A stretch of 57,984 nt of DNA from Deltaproteobacteria bacterium IMCC39146 (GCA_030005635.1 JARUHP010000025.1:1-57984), one strand, 5' to 3'. Numbered from the stretch's first letter, positions 1 through 5,770 are shown. Notes: generated by a model not told the origin, from the sequence alone. Numbers and translations are program-made.

Positions 1-56
1 AACATGTTTTGAAACAATATCTACTGCCTATACTATTGAGCATGAAGACTGTTTGC

Positions 57-138
57 TGTGGATTAAAGAGCTTACTGAATACCTCTATCAATAAGAAGCC
101 GTTTTTCTTCTCGGCAGTGGTGACTTATAAGAACGTTT
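57..138. repeat. Dispersed intergenic repeat, copy 1 (tail part)
   Basis: It matches the tail of the dispersed repeat also found at 1412-1490, 2292-2376, 5871-5960 and 8817-8890. The shared parts are ATTAAAGAGCTT, an AATAAGAAGCCGTTTTTCTT hairpin-like stretch, and TGACTTATAAGAA. The GGCCACC hairpin that precedes this tail in other copies is not seen here. The rest of 1-220 holds no gene that I can support. Confidence 0.7.
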
Positions 139-220
139 TTTCCGCAAGTCGAGATATTTGATATGATTAGAGCCATGGAAGGTCTGCCCAAATATTTCAT
201 GACTTACAATGGAGGCTCTG

Positions 221-820
221 ATGGCTGATGAGGTCTTCGATTTCGAGAAACTGCACACCCGCTACAGGCCGAAGATTTACAGATACTTGTGTAGACTGGC
301 GGGAGAAAATGAAGCTGAGGACCTCTGCCAGGAGGTGTTCGTCAAGGTCGAAAGGAATCTGACCTCTTTTCGCAATGAAGCACAGCTCTCCACATGGCTC
401 TATCGGATCGCCACTAACAGTTTCTACGACCGATTGCGCAGCCCCTCCTTTAAGCAAAAAAGCAAAGAGTATCCAATTGGAATCGATGACAATACCCTTG
501 AAAAGCGAGATTTTACTACTCAGCAGCAAACGCCCGGAATCGACCAGCAGGTTATCCGTGATGAAATGAATGCCTGTATTCGGGGATATATCGATCAACT
601 CCCAGAGAATTATCGGACAGTGCTGCTGCTCAGCGAAGAAGAAGGGCTCAAGAACAGAGAGATCGCGGAGATCTTGCAGGTCAGCCTCGACAACGTCAAG
701 ATCCGTCTCCACAGGGCCAAAGCCAAGCTAAAAGTCAGCTTACAAGGCAACTGCGACTTTTATCTAGATGAACGTAGCGAAATTTCCTGTGATCGCAAAC
801 AGAAGCGTGACAGAGAATAG
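221..820 (+). CDS. ECF-type RNA polymerase sigma factor
   Basis: A 199-residue sigma-70 family protein of the extracytoplasmic-function class, which redirects RNA polymerase to a small promoter set. Region 2 lies at about residues 6-75 (LCQEVFVKVERNL, then a WLYRIATN core-binding segment). Region 4 lies at about 125-175 (LPENYRTVLLLSEEEG and a VSLDNVKIRLHRAKAKLK recognition helix). The tail carries two cysteines (NCDFYLDE...ISCDRK), a feature of a subset of ECF factors. I start at 221 because GGAGG at 211-215 is well spaced for it; an upstream ATG at 209 overlaps that site. No anti-sigma factor is adjacent. The next two genes encode tiny Cys-rich proteins, one of them membrane-bound, so regulation may be unusual. 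The promoters it recognises are unknown. Confidence 0.9.
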   Translation: MADEVFDFEKLHTRYRPKIYRYLCRLAGENEAEDLCQEVFVKVERNLTSFRNEAQLSTWLYRIATNSFYDRLRSPSFKQKSKEYPIGIDDNTLEKRDFTTQQQTPGIDQQVIRDEMNACIRGYIDQLPENYRTVLLLSEEEGLKNREIAEILQVSLDNVKIRLHRAKAKLKVSLQGNCDFYLDERSEISCDRKQKRDRE

Positions 821-937
821 TGAGCTGTCACGCCTGTCATAGTTTTGTCGTGTCTCCCTTATAACAGAAAAATTCTCGCCAAGCGTATCCATTCACCTTC
901 CACCGCCGTCTATTAAGACAGAAGGGAGGTGATATCC

Positions 938-1081
938 ATGACCATAACTGAAATTGCCGAATACTGGTGGCTGCTGCCTTTGTTGCTTATGTTCTTTTGT
1001 TGCTTTTGGAAGGGCGGTTGTTGCTGCGGTTCTGGTCGCCATTATCGAGACTCTGACCAAGGCAACGATCAGTCACGTTAA
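938..1081 (+). CDS. Small Cys-rich single-pass membrane protein (47 aa)
   Basis: A 47-residue open frame with a strong ribosome site (GGGAGGTGATATCC before ATG 938). The N-terminus is short and polar (MTITEIAEYWW), followed by a hydrophobic span LLPLLLMFFCCFW at about residues 12-24, then KGGCCCGSG and a polar tail. It therefore looks like a single-span membrane peptide with a five-cysteine cluster at one membrane face. I do not recognise a family. It lies 117 bp downstream of the ECF sigma gene on the same strand, so a role as a tiny membrane partner of that sigma factor, or as a sigma target, is possible but unproven. A similar ribosome site and a GAA(T/C)ACTGGTGGC stretch recur in the leader at 1800-1890. 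Confidence 0.65.
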   Translation: MTITEIAEYWWLLPLLLMFFCCFWKGGCCCGSGRHYRDSDQGNDQSR

Positions 1082-1180
1082 ACTCTACGGTAAAAAATGA
1101 AGAGATAGCCAGCCAATATTTACCAGTGCGTTTTAACCAACATTTAATGCAGTGCAAAACAACGATTAAGGAGAAAAATT

Positions 1181-1360
1181 ATGACTGAAACGACACAACA
1201 GAATGACAAAACAAGCAAGTGCAGCGAGAGAGATGAAAAGCAGGCCTGCTGCGAACAGATGTTTACGATGATGCAAAAGTTTATGGGTGACGGAAAGGGC
1301 GGTTTTGATTGTGCTGATATGATGGAGAAAATGGGCTGCAGCACACCGCAAAAGCCATAG
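1181..1360 (+). CDS. Small Cys/Met-rich protein (59 aa)
   Basis: A 59-residue soluble protein with a good ribosome site (AAGGAGAAAAATT then ATG 1181). It has five cysteines (SKCSERDEKQACCEQ, FDCADMM, KMGCSTP) and a Met-rich middle (MFTMMQKFMGD). No signal peptide or membrane span is visible. Charged residues with CC and C-x(n)-C spacing suggest metal or redox chemistry, but I do not recognise a family. It follows the ECF sigma gene and the 47-residue membrane protein on the same strand and ends just before a GGCCACC terminator hairpin, so the three may form one transcription unit. Confidence 0.6.
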   Translation: MTETTQQNDKTSKCSERDEKQACCEQMFTMMQKFMGDGKGGFDCADMMEKMGCSTPQKP

Positions 1361-1379
1361 TAATAAATGAATCACCTCA

Positions 1380-1490
1380 AATGGCCACCAAGGATCATCT
1401 CCAGGTGGCCATAGTTTTGTGTATTAAAGAGCTTCCTGTGTACATCTATCAAAAAGAAGCCAGCTTTCGTCTAAGAAGTCATAATGATAT
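1380..1490 (+). repeat. Dispersed repeat, copy 2, with terminator hairpin
   Basis: A hairpin ATGGCCACC...GGTGGCCAT (1380-1412) is followed by the shared tail ATTAAAGAGCTTCC...AAGAAGCC...TAAGAAGTC. The hairpin sits 20 bp after the stop of the 59-residue gene, and a short T-containing stretch (TAGTTTTGT) follows, so it probably ends that transcript. Confidence 0.75.
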
Positions 1491-1778
1491 AGGCATGTTA
1501 CTAATAAAACTCTTCATCTCTTCCACAGAGAAACCACGCAGTGTCTGAGTGCGCACGTTGCCGAGCGAACCAACCGTCAGATTCGCAGTCATTGCAGCTT
1601 CCTCGTCGCCCTCCACGATAACCACCATGTCGTAATTACCCTGAGTATAATAAACACTCTTGACCGTACCACCCTGAGCTTCCACCAATGCCTTAAATGA
1701 TTCAAAACGCGCTGGAGAATCCTTTATGTTCCGAATCCCCTGATCGGTGAAGTTTATAAGTGTAATAAACGTTGCCAT
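1479..1778 (-). CDS. GYD domain-containing protein
   Basis: A 99-residue protein matching the GYD family, small ferredoxin-like-fold proteins of unknown biochemical function. The signature lies in the middle (TQGNYDMVVIVEG), followed by a conserved glycine-rich part (LTVGSLGNVRTQTLRGFS). The start is set by AAGGAGG a few bases before ATG 1778. It lies downstream, on the same strand, of a GEMM-I riboswitch (1938-2036) with its own terminator, so expression is probably controlled by a cyclic dinucleotide. It converges with the sigma-factor transcript, and its 3' end overlaps the edge of a dispersed repeat. A cytoplasmic location is likely, because no signal peptide is present. Confidence 0.85.
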   Translation of the reverse strand: MATFITLINFTDQGIRNIKDSPARFESFKALVEAQGGTVKSVYYTQGNYDMVVIVEGDEEAAMTANLTVGSLGNVRTQTLRGFSVEEMKSFISNMPISL

Positions 1779-1799
1779 AGTCTTCCTCCTTCAGTAATA

Positions 1800-1895
1800 G
1801 CTGCGCTCTGGTAGTTGCTATGAATCGCCACCAGTGTTCTAGGCACTCCCATGTTTGTAACTCTGCTTTTGATATCACCTCCTTCTGCATATGGC
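1800..1895 (-). pseudogene. Possible decayed copy of the 47-aa small-protein gene
   Basis: Between the riboswitch and the GYD gene is a ribosome-site block AGAAGGAGGTGATATC nearly identical to the one before the 938-1081 gene. It is followed at a similar distance by GAACACTGGTGGC, against GAATACTGGTGGC in the intact gene. No ATG sits where it should and the rest has diverged. An 8-bp palindrome (CCTTCTGC/GCAGAAGG) lies directly upstream. It could also simply be riboswitch leader. Confidence 0.3.
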
Positions 1896-1909
1896 AGAAG
1901 GTCATAAAT

Positions 1910-1958
1910 AAAAAGGCCGACTCCACCATAAGGGTTTAAATCCTTCGGCAGTTCGGCC
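1910..1958 (-). terminator. Riboswitch-linked terminator before the GYD gene
   Basis: On the minus strand, GGCCGA at the 3' end of the aptamer can pair with TCGGCC (1915-1920), which is followed by TTTTTATTTAT. The same GGCCGA is needed by the folded aptamer, so the two structures compete. The arrangement predicts that ligand binding prevents termination (an ON switch); this is inferred from base pairing only. Confidence 0.6.
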
Positions 1959-2036
1959 ATCTTCGTGTCGTTTTTGAGGGGGTAAAGATCCGCCACTTTC
2001 CGTCCCACTCTTGCGAGAAGGTTGGCTTTGTCGGGA
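1938..2036 (-). promoter_or_regulatory. GEMM-I (cyclic dinucleotide) riboswitch 1
   Basis: Read on the minus strand, this matches the GEMM-I aptamer: GACAAAGCCAACC, a P2 hairpin with GCAA tetraloop (TTCTCGCAAGAG), GGGACGGAAAG, then a P3 arm ending GATGGCCGAACTGCCGAAGG. The base aligned with G20 of the Vc2 aptamer appears to be A, the hallmark of the GEMM-Ib subgroup reported to prefer 3',3'-cGAMP. GACGCAAAG is changed to GACGGAAAG, a deviation in a conserved stretch. It precedes the GYD gene. Confidence 0.85.
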
Positions 2037-2057
2037 AATAGTTTAGCTATGTTCTTT

Positions 2058-2085
2058 ACGTTAGCTCTAAAAGTAAGTCTGTCAA
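2058..2085 (-). promoter_or_regulatory. Sigma-70-like promoter for riboswitch 1
   Basis: On the minus strand, TTGACA (2080-2085) is followed after 16 bp by TAACGT (2058-2063), about 20 bp before the aptamer. The same TTGACAGAC(T/C)TACTTT block precedes riboswitch 2, so promoter and aptamer were duplicated together. Confidence 0.6.
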
Positions 2086-2175
2086 GATATCTTGTTTCTC
2101 CTCCTAGATCGCTTCGAAGAGCTCAGATTGGCAGAAATGCAAGATTCTTACTGACCCTGACTTATAATAAAAAAA

Positions 2176-2245
2176 GCCCCACAGTCAGGAGGGTGACTGC
2201 GGGGCAACGGGTTCTATGGGTTTTGCTTAGGAGGTAGAACGTGAA
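2176..2245 (+). repeat. GCCCC hairpin plus orphan ribosome site, copy 1
   Basis: A strong hairpin GCCCCACAGTCA...TGACTGCGGGGC (2176-2205) is followed by ACGGGTTCTATGGG and TTAGGAGGTAGAAC with GTG at 2241. An almost identical 75-bp block occurs at 5700-5770. The ribosome-site-like sequence leads only into the next repeat hairpin, so no credible protein follows here. Confidence 0.7.
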
Positions 2246-2257
2246 AAACAAAATAAA

Positions 2258-2376
2258 ATGGCCACCAAGGATCAAAGCCTGGTGGCCATCAATTTGTGGG
2301 TTAATCAGCTTCCTATATGTCTCTATTAATAAGAAGCCGTTTTTCTTCTCACAAGACGTGACTTATAGAAAAGTAT
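2258..2376 (+). repeat. Dispersed repeat, copy 3
   Basis: A complete copy: ATGGCCACCAAGGATC...CCTGGTGGCCAT hairpin at 2258-2290, then the tail CAGCTTCCTATATGTCTC, AATAAGAAGCCGTTTTTCTT and GTGACTTATAGAAA. Confidence 0.75.
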
Positions 2377-2461
2377 TTAGGTCAGCCTGTCAACTGAGGC
2401 GTAGTCGCTTATTTGGCATAACCTTGGTGGACTGTCTTTTGGTCATCAGTGGTAGAGCAAA

Positions 2462-2629
2462 TTAATTTGAATCCGCTGCGTTGTGTTGACCACAATGATT
2501 GCGGCAGTGGTTTTCAGAGCAGTCGTGATGATGGCCTCCATGTCCCCAATGATGATAACCGCATCCACCTATTGAAAAAACAGAAAGAATTAGCAGAGTA
2601 AAAATAGCTCCCAAAATAATATTCTTCAT
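2462..2629 (-). CDS. Small His-rich lipoprotein
   Basis: A 55-residue protein whose start (ATG 2629) is fixed by AGGAGG a few bases upstream; the longer frame begins without a ribosome site. Residues 1-19 form a lipoprotein signal peptide (MKNIILGAIFTLLILSVFS) ending in a lipobox-like SIGGC. The mature part is about 34 residues and dense in His and Cys (YHHWGHGGHHHDC, ENHCRNHCGQH), a pattern expected to bind transition metals such as Zn, Ni or Cu. It would be anchored to the inner or outer membrane. It lies downstream of the repetitive His-rich gene on the same strand but beyond a terminator hairpin, so it may have its own promoter. No family is recognised. Confidence 0.7.
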   Translation of the reverse strand: MKNIILGAIFTLLILSVFSIGGCGYHHWGHGGHHHDCSENHCRNHCGQHNAADSN

Positions 2630-2750
2630 GAATCCTCCTGTTGACATTGAATCTATCATGGCAAGATTAATAGCTTCTTTGAACTATGTCAAACGACTAA
2701 CTCTAATGGCAGTAATCAGTATTTCTTATGATGCCTGACAAATGAGAAAA

Positions 2751-2778
2751 GGCCACTAAGGATCGTATCCTGGTGGCC
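2751..2778 (-). terminator. Terminator hairpin of the repeat family (GGCCACT/GGTGGCC)
   Basis: GGCCACTAAGGATC pairs with the facing GGTGGCC arm around a short loop. On the minus strand it is followed by TTTTC and lies 26 bp after the stop of the repetitive-protein gene. It belongs to the same hairpin family as the other GGCCACC elements. Confidence 0.65.
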
Positions 2779-2803
2779 TTTGTTTTAGCTTCTAGTTTCT
2801 TAG

Positions 2804-3478
2804 TTAATTTGTGCCTTCCTGGATGTGCTCACCTTGCATGTGTTCACCCTGCATGTGTTCACCCTGCATGTGTTCACCCTGCATGTGTTCACCCTGCATG
2901 TGTTCACCCTGCATGTGTTCACCCTGCATGTGTTCACCCTGCATGTGTTCACCCTGCATGTGTTCATCCTGCATGTGTTCACCCTGCATGTGTTCACCCT
3001 GCATGTGTTCACCCTGCATGTGTTCACCCTGCATGTGTTCACCTTGCATGTGTTCACCTTGCATGTGTTCACCTTGCATGTGTTCACCTTGCATGTGTTC
3101 ACCTTGCATGTGTTCACCTTGCATGTGTTCACCTTGCATGTGTTCACCTTGCATGTGTTCGCTGGAGGTATTGGCACCACCATGACTGCCATGTCCAGCG
3201 TCATGGCCAGCGTCATGGCCAGCGTCATGGCCAGCGTCATGGCCAGCGTCATGGCCGCTTCCACCGCTTCCACCGCTTCCACCGTCACCACCGCCACCAC
3301 CGCCACCACCGCCACCACCGCCACCACCGCCACCACCGCCACCGCCACCGCCTCCGCCTCTAGCGAAAACAGATTGGTAGTGTACGGAAAAAGACGAAAG
3401 GTCGAGCGTTACAGGTGACAAAACAAAGGCCAAGACAAGGCTGACCATCAACCATCTGATTGAAAATAGCTTTTTCAT
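2804..3478 (-). CDS. Secreted hyper-repetitive Gly/His/Met-rich protein
   Basis: A 224-residue protein that I do not recognise. It starts with a signal peptide (MKKLFSIRWLMVSLVLAFVLS; AGGAGG lies about 50 nt upstream and TAGGAGCTTCAAA directly before ATG 3478). Residues 41-64 are an uninterrupted run of 24 glycines, then DGG and SGG units, five GHDA units (about 75-94), and from residue 107 to the end 22 copies of the pentad EHMQ(G/D) closed by a degenerate EHIQE. The mature part has no globular sequence. The regular spacing of His, Met and Glu suggests a metal-binding or filament-like extracellular polymer; that is inference. It lies downstream of GEMM-I riboswitch 2 with its own promoter and ends at a repeat-family terminator. 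Signal peptide, ribosome site and riboswitch all argue that this strand is the coding one, although other frames also stay open across the array. Confidence 0.8.
   Translation of the reverse strand: MKKLFSIRWLMVSLVLAFVLSPVTLDLSSFSVHYQSVFARGGGGGGGGGGGGGGGGGGGGGGGGDGGSGGSGGSGHDAGHDAGHDAGHDAGHDAGHGSHGGANTSSEHMQGEHMQGEHMQGEHMQGEHMQGEHMQGEHMQGEHMQGEHMQGEHMQGEHMQGEHMQGEHMQDEHMQGEHMQGEHMQGEHMQGEHMQGEHMQGEHMQGEHMQGEHMQGEHIQEGTN
2828..3160. repeat. 22-copy 15-bp tandem array inside the CDS
   Basis: Twenty-two 15-bp units encode EHMQ(G/D), followed by a degenerate one. In protein order the Gln codon is CAA in the first 8 units, CAG in the next 13, then CAA in the last. One unit has an Asp in place of Gly. 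The block structure points to expansion by unit duplication. Confidence 0.95.
3199..3258. repeat. 12-bp tandem array (GHDA units)
   Basis: Five 12-bp units of CATGGCCAGCGT encode the GHDA repeats. It adjoins a (CCACCG)-type glycine tract at about 3285-3350. Both are inside the repetitive-protein gene. Confidence 0.9.
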
Positions 3479-3592
3479 TTTGAAGCTCCTATGACTACAG
3501 TGATTGTTGCTTGAAACTTACTTCCTCCTTTCTTTTAATTCTTTAGCGTAGCCCCACCCCCTCAATAAAAAACCAAGTCATACCGTTGGATA

Positions 3593-3692
3593 AATATCCT
3601 TCGGCAGCTCGGCCATCTTATCGTTGTTTTTGAGGAGTAAAGACCCGCCACTTTCCGTCCTTCTCTCACGAGAAGGTTGGCTTTATCGGGAA
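3593..3692 (-). promoter_or_regulatory. GEMM-I (cyclic dinucleotide) riboswitch 2
   Basis: On the minus strand it is nearly identical to riboswitch 1: GATAAAGCCAACC, a P2 hairpin with GTGA tetraloop, AAGGACGGAAAGTGGCGG, then AAGATGGCCGAGCTGCCGA. The base aligned with G20 of Vc2 again appears to be A. It sits 115 nt upstream of the hyper-repetitive protein. A weak hairpin CCAA...TTGG followed by TTTTTT (about 3568-3585) may be the expression platform. Confidence 0.85.
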
Positions 3693-3713
3693 ATCTTTAA
3701 CCTGTACAAATAA

Positions 3714-3741
3714 ATACTAACCCTGAAAGTAGGTCTGTCAA
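3714..3741 (-). promoter_or_regulatory. Sigma-70-like promoter for riboswitch 2
   Basis: On the minus strand, TTGACA (3736-3741) is followed after 16 bp by TAGTAT (3714-3719), just before the aptamer. The -35 block is shared with the promoter of riboswitch 1. Confidence 0.65.
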
Positions 3742-3826
3742 GGCGTCCTATTTATCCTCTCACATTGCTTTGAAGACTCCAGATTCGCAAAATTGCATCA
3801 TTCTCACAACCCCTGACATATGAGAA

Positions 3827-3856
3827 TGGCCCCTCCAAGCGGAAGGGCCATTTTTT
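3827..3856 (+). terminator. Intrinsic terminator-like hairpin
   Basis: TGGCCC...GGGCCA followed by seven T on the plus strand. It follows a CCCTGACATATGAGAA stretch shared with the dispersed repeats. No gene upstream on this strand is obvious. Confidence 0.6.
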
Positions 3857-4144
3857 TCATTCTATTTGGCGTTATTTGTAAAAATCAGCCACTGCCTGCA
3901 GTTTTTTCAAAAAGATTTTCTCCCCGCCCAAAAAATACATGAATCAAACTGATAAGCAAAGGAACCTGAACCGAAGTTACGATGACGGTGCCTCTGTCTG
4001 CAATGTGGCAAACCTACATCTTTTAGGTGCGGCGCGTAATTGCGAAAGTATTTATCTCTGATATTGTCCTTTTACAGGGGTTCAAGAAGAAAGCAAAAAG
4101 GCGATAGTCGAGGTGGCGGCCTTAACCATCAGGGGTAAAAGTCG
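3857..4144. other. Gene-free stretch before the GAF protein
   Basis: I see no gene here. A weak hairpin (ACCTACATCTTTTAGGT at about 4012-4028), followed by GCGGCGCG, resembles part of a GEMM aptamer but lacks the second arm. Confidence 0.4.
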
Positions 4145-4855
4145 ATGGAAACCACAGACCACGGTGTTCGATTGGAAATTCCAGAAAAAGTAGTTGAAGA
4201 GTGGCAAAACATTGTTGACATCATGGCCACCCTTATGGAGGTTCCTGCGGCCATGATCATGAGGATTGTTGATCCTGACATAGAAGTTTTCAGATCAAGC
4301 TGCATTGCAAAAAACCTGTATCATCCTGGTGACAAAGAGCACCTTTATGGGTCAGGTTTGTACTGCGAAGAAGTTATCAAAACCCAAAAAAAACTTCTTA
4401 TTCCCAACGCCCTTAAAATTGAAAAGTGGAAGAACAATCCGGACGTTAAGCTCAACATGATTTCATATATGGGGATGCCTGTTTTATTTCCGGATGGGAA
4501 ACCATTTGGGACTATATGTGTTTTGGATAACAAGGAAAACCATTATTCAGATACTTATGGATCACTTCTACAAAAGTTCAGAGAAATAATTGAAGGGAAC
4601 CTTGGTCTTCTCTATTTGAACCAGCAGTTGGGGGAGAGAAACAAGGAGTTGATAGATTTTATGTATGAAATCACAGAACTCAGAAGTCTCATACCAATTT
4701 GCATGTACTGCAAAGACATAAGAAATGACAAGGGGTACTGGGAAAAAGTAGACGACTATATTTCAGATCATACAGGATTGGATTTTACCCATGGCATCTG
4801 TCCAGAATGTATAAAAAAACATTACGCGGATATCTCTGGTCAAATCATACAATAG
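4145..4855 (+). CDS. GAF-domain sensor protein with C-terminal CxxC/CxxC motif
   Basis: A 236-residue protein with one GAF domain at about residues 15-165 (a VPAAMIMRIVD strand, SGLYCEEVI, and a MGMPVLFPDGKPFGTICVLD core typical of ligand-binding GAF domains). A short coiled linker follows, then a C-terminal module at about 183-230: LIPICMYCKDIRNDKGYW and HGICPECIKKHY. That module recurs at the ends of many bacterial sensor proteins and probably binds a metal through its two CxxC pairs. No kinase, GGDEF or DNA-binding output domain is present, so it must act through a partner. No signal peptide is seen. ATG 4145 has an AGGGG-type site 9 nt upstream. It is monocistronic and ends at a repeat hairpin. 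Confidence 0.8.
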   Translation: METTDHGVRLEIPEKVVEEWQNIVDIMATLMEVPAAMIMRIVDPDIEVFRSSCIAKNLYHPGDKEHLYGSGLYCEEVIKTQKKLLIPNALKIEKWKNNPDVKLNMISYMGMPVLFPDGKPFGTICVLDNKENHYSDTYGSLLQKFREIIEGNLGLLYLNQQLGERNKELIDFMYEITELRSLIPICMYCKDIRNDKGYWEKVDDYISDHTGLDFTHGICPECIKKHYADISGQIIQ

Positions 4856-4976
4856 GGATCACAACTGTAAAAAAGAAGGTCAAATAATAGACTGTCCTAT
4901 AAATCCTACTATTTCTAATCTGACACTTTAAATACTCAAAAATTCCTATTTCTTACAAGCCCTGCAATGTAAGAAA

Positions 4977-5004
4977 GGCCACCAAGGATCGAACCCTGGT
5001 GGCC
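4977..5004 (+). terminator. Terminator hairpin of the repeat family
   Basis: A perfect GGCCACC...GGTGGCC stem-loop lies 120 nt after the GAF gene, preceded by the CCCTG-AATGTAAGAAA block common to the repeats. The palindromic tail of the repeat is missing here. Confidence 0.65.
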
Positions 5005-5028
5005 AATGGTTTCCAATTTTAAAGAAAA

Positions 5029-5078
5029 CAAAAAAAACCGGGAGAGACACATCTTGATGAGAGGTCTCTATCCCGGTT
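5029..5078 (-). terminator. Intrinsic terminator of the 136-aa gene
   Basis: On the minus strand AACCGGGA...TCCCGGTT (with further GAGAC/GTCTC pairing inside) is followed by eight T, right after the stop of the 5098-5508 gene. Confidence 0.8.
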
Positions 5079-5097
5079 ACAGCCCCTAAATCATATA

Positions 5098-5508
5098 TCA
5101 GATACTACTGACGATCTGAGCCACATCCTGGGCTAACGGCTGACAGGAGGTGACAACTATATCCTTCCCTGCGACATTGGCCTGGAAGCGTTCCGCGTCC
5201 ATATTCTTCTCGTAGGCATCGCGAAACTTTTCATTCAGTTTCAGAATCTGTGTCTGATTGAGGCCTTTTTCCTTTGCTAAAGAGACAAAGCTTTGCACCT
5301 CTCCTTCCTCAATCATGGCAACGCCGAACTTCTTTGGTGGTTTGCCGAGAAAAACGTAAGCATTGCCGTCAGCTGGAACCACTTCGAGGGTATCGGAGAC
5401 CTGCTGAATCAACTCCTTCAATGGCACTTCGACTTCCTGAATCTGTTTTGCGACAGGGCTACTTGGATCAAGGTCCGGATGCTTCGGTTTTCTTCTGAAT
5501 AAACCCAT
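5098..5508 (-). CDS. Uncharacterised 136-aa protein
   Basis: A soluble 136-residue protein that I do not recognise. Its start is supported by AAAGGAGGAATCG before ATG 5508. The N-terminus is basic and proline-rich (MGLFRRKPKHPDLDPSSP), followed by helical segments (KQIQEVEVPLKELIQQV) and a mixed alpha/beta part (NAYVFLGKPPKKFGVAMIEEG), ending with an amphipathic helix. No signal peptide, membrane span or Cys cluster is seen (one cysteine). It is flanked by a strong terminator and by repeat elements and is transcribed alone, towards the GAF protein. The MGLFRRK start could weakly suggest membrane-surface contact, but this is speculation. Confidence 0.7.
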   Translation of the reverse strand: MGLFRRKPKHPDLDPSSPVAKQIQEVEVPLKELIQQVSDTLEVVPADGNAYVFLGKPPKKFGVAMIEEGEVQSFVSLAKEKGLNQTQILKLNEKFRDAYEKNMDAERFQANVAGKDIVVTSCQPLAQDVAQIVSSI

Positions 5509-5699
5509 CGATTCCTCCTTTCTTAATTAACGGGGCTGCACTTTGCCTACAAACCTAACAAGGAGGCTAAGCTTTTTCAAGCTCAGGTAGTCAAAAATTC
5601 AGATAAGCAACATTACTATTTATCCTGTTGCATTGATTTGTGTGGGAAGATTTGGCCGAAATGCCGAATTACTACAAACCCTGACTTATAACAAAAAAA

Positions 5700-5770
5700 G
5701 CCCCACAGTCAGGAGGGTGACTGCGGGGCAACGGGTTCTATGGGTTTTTCTAGGAGGTAGAAGATGAAGA
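5700..5770 (+). repeat. GCCCC hairpin plus orphan ribosome site, copy 2
   Basis: The same block as 2176-2245: GCCCCACAGTCA...TGACTGCGGGGC, then ACGGGTTCTATGGG and CTAGGAGGTAGAAG followed by ATG at 5764. The frame after it closes after six codons, so this looks like a leader whose gene has been lost. Confidence 0.7.

Noticed and set aside
2241-2465. 74-codon plus-strand frame from GTG 2241
   Set aside because: It has a ribosome site, but it translates the dispersed repeat hairpin and tail and resembles no protein, so it is treated as an orphan leader.
2773-3418. Several long plus-strand and other-frame open frames across the 15-bp repeats
   Set aside because: A 15-bp unit without stops keeps all frames open. 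Only the minus-strand frame from 3478 has a signal peptide, ribosome site, promoter and riboswitch.
3990-4060. Possible fifth GEMM aptamer before the GAF gene (GGCAAACCTACATC...TAGGTGCGGCGCG)
   Set aside because: The first hairpin fits loosely, but GACGCAAAG and the second arm with CCGAAG are missing.
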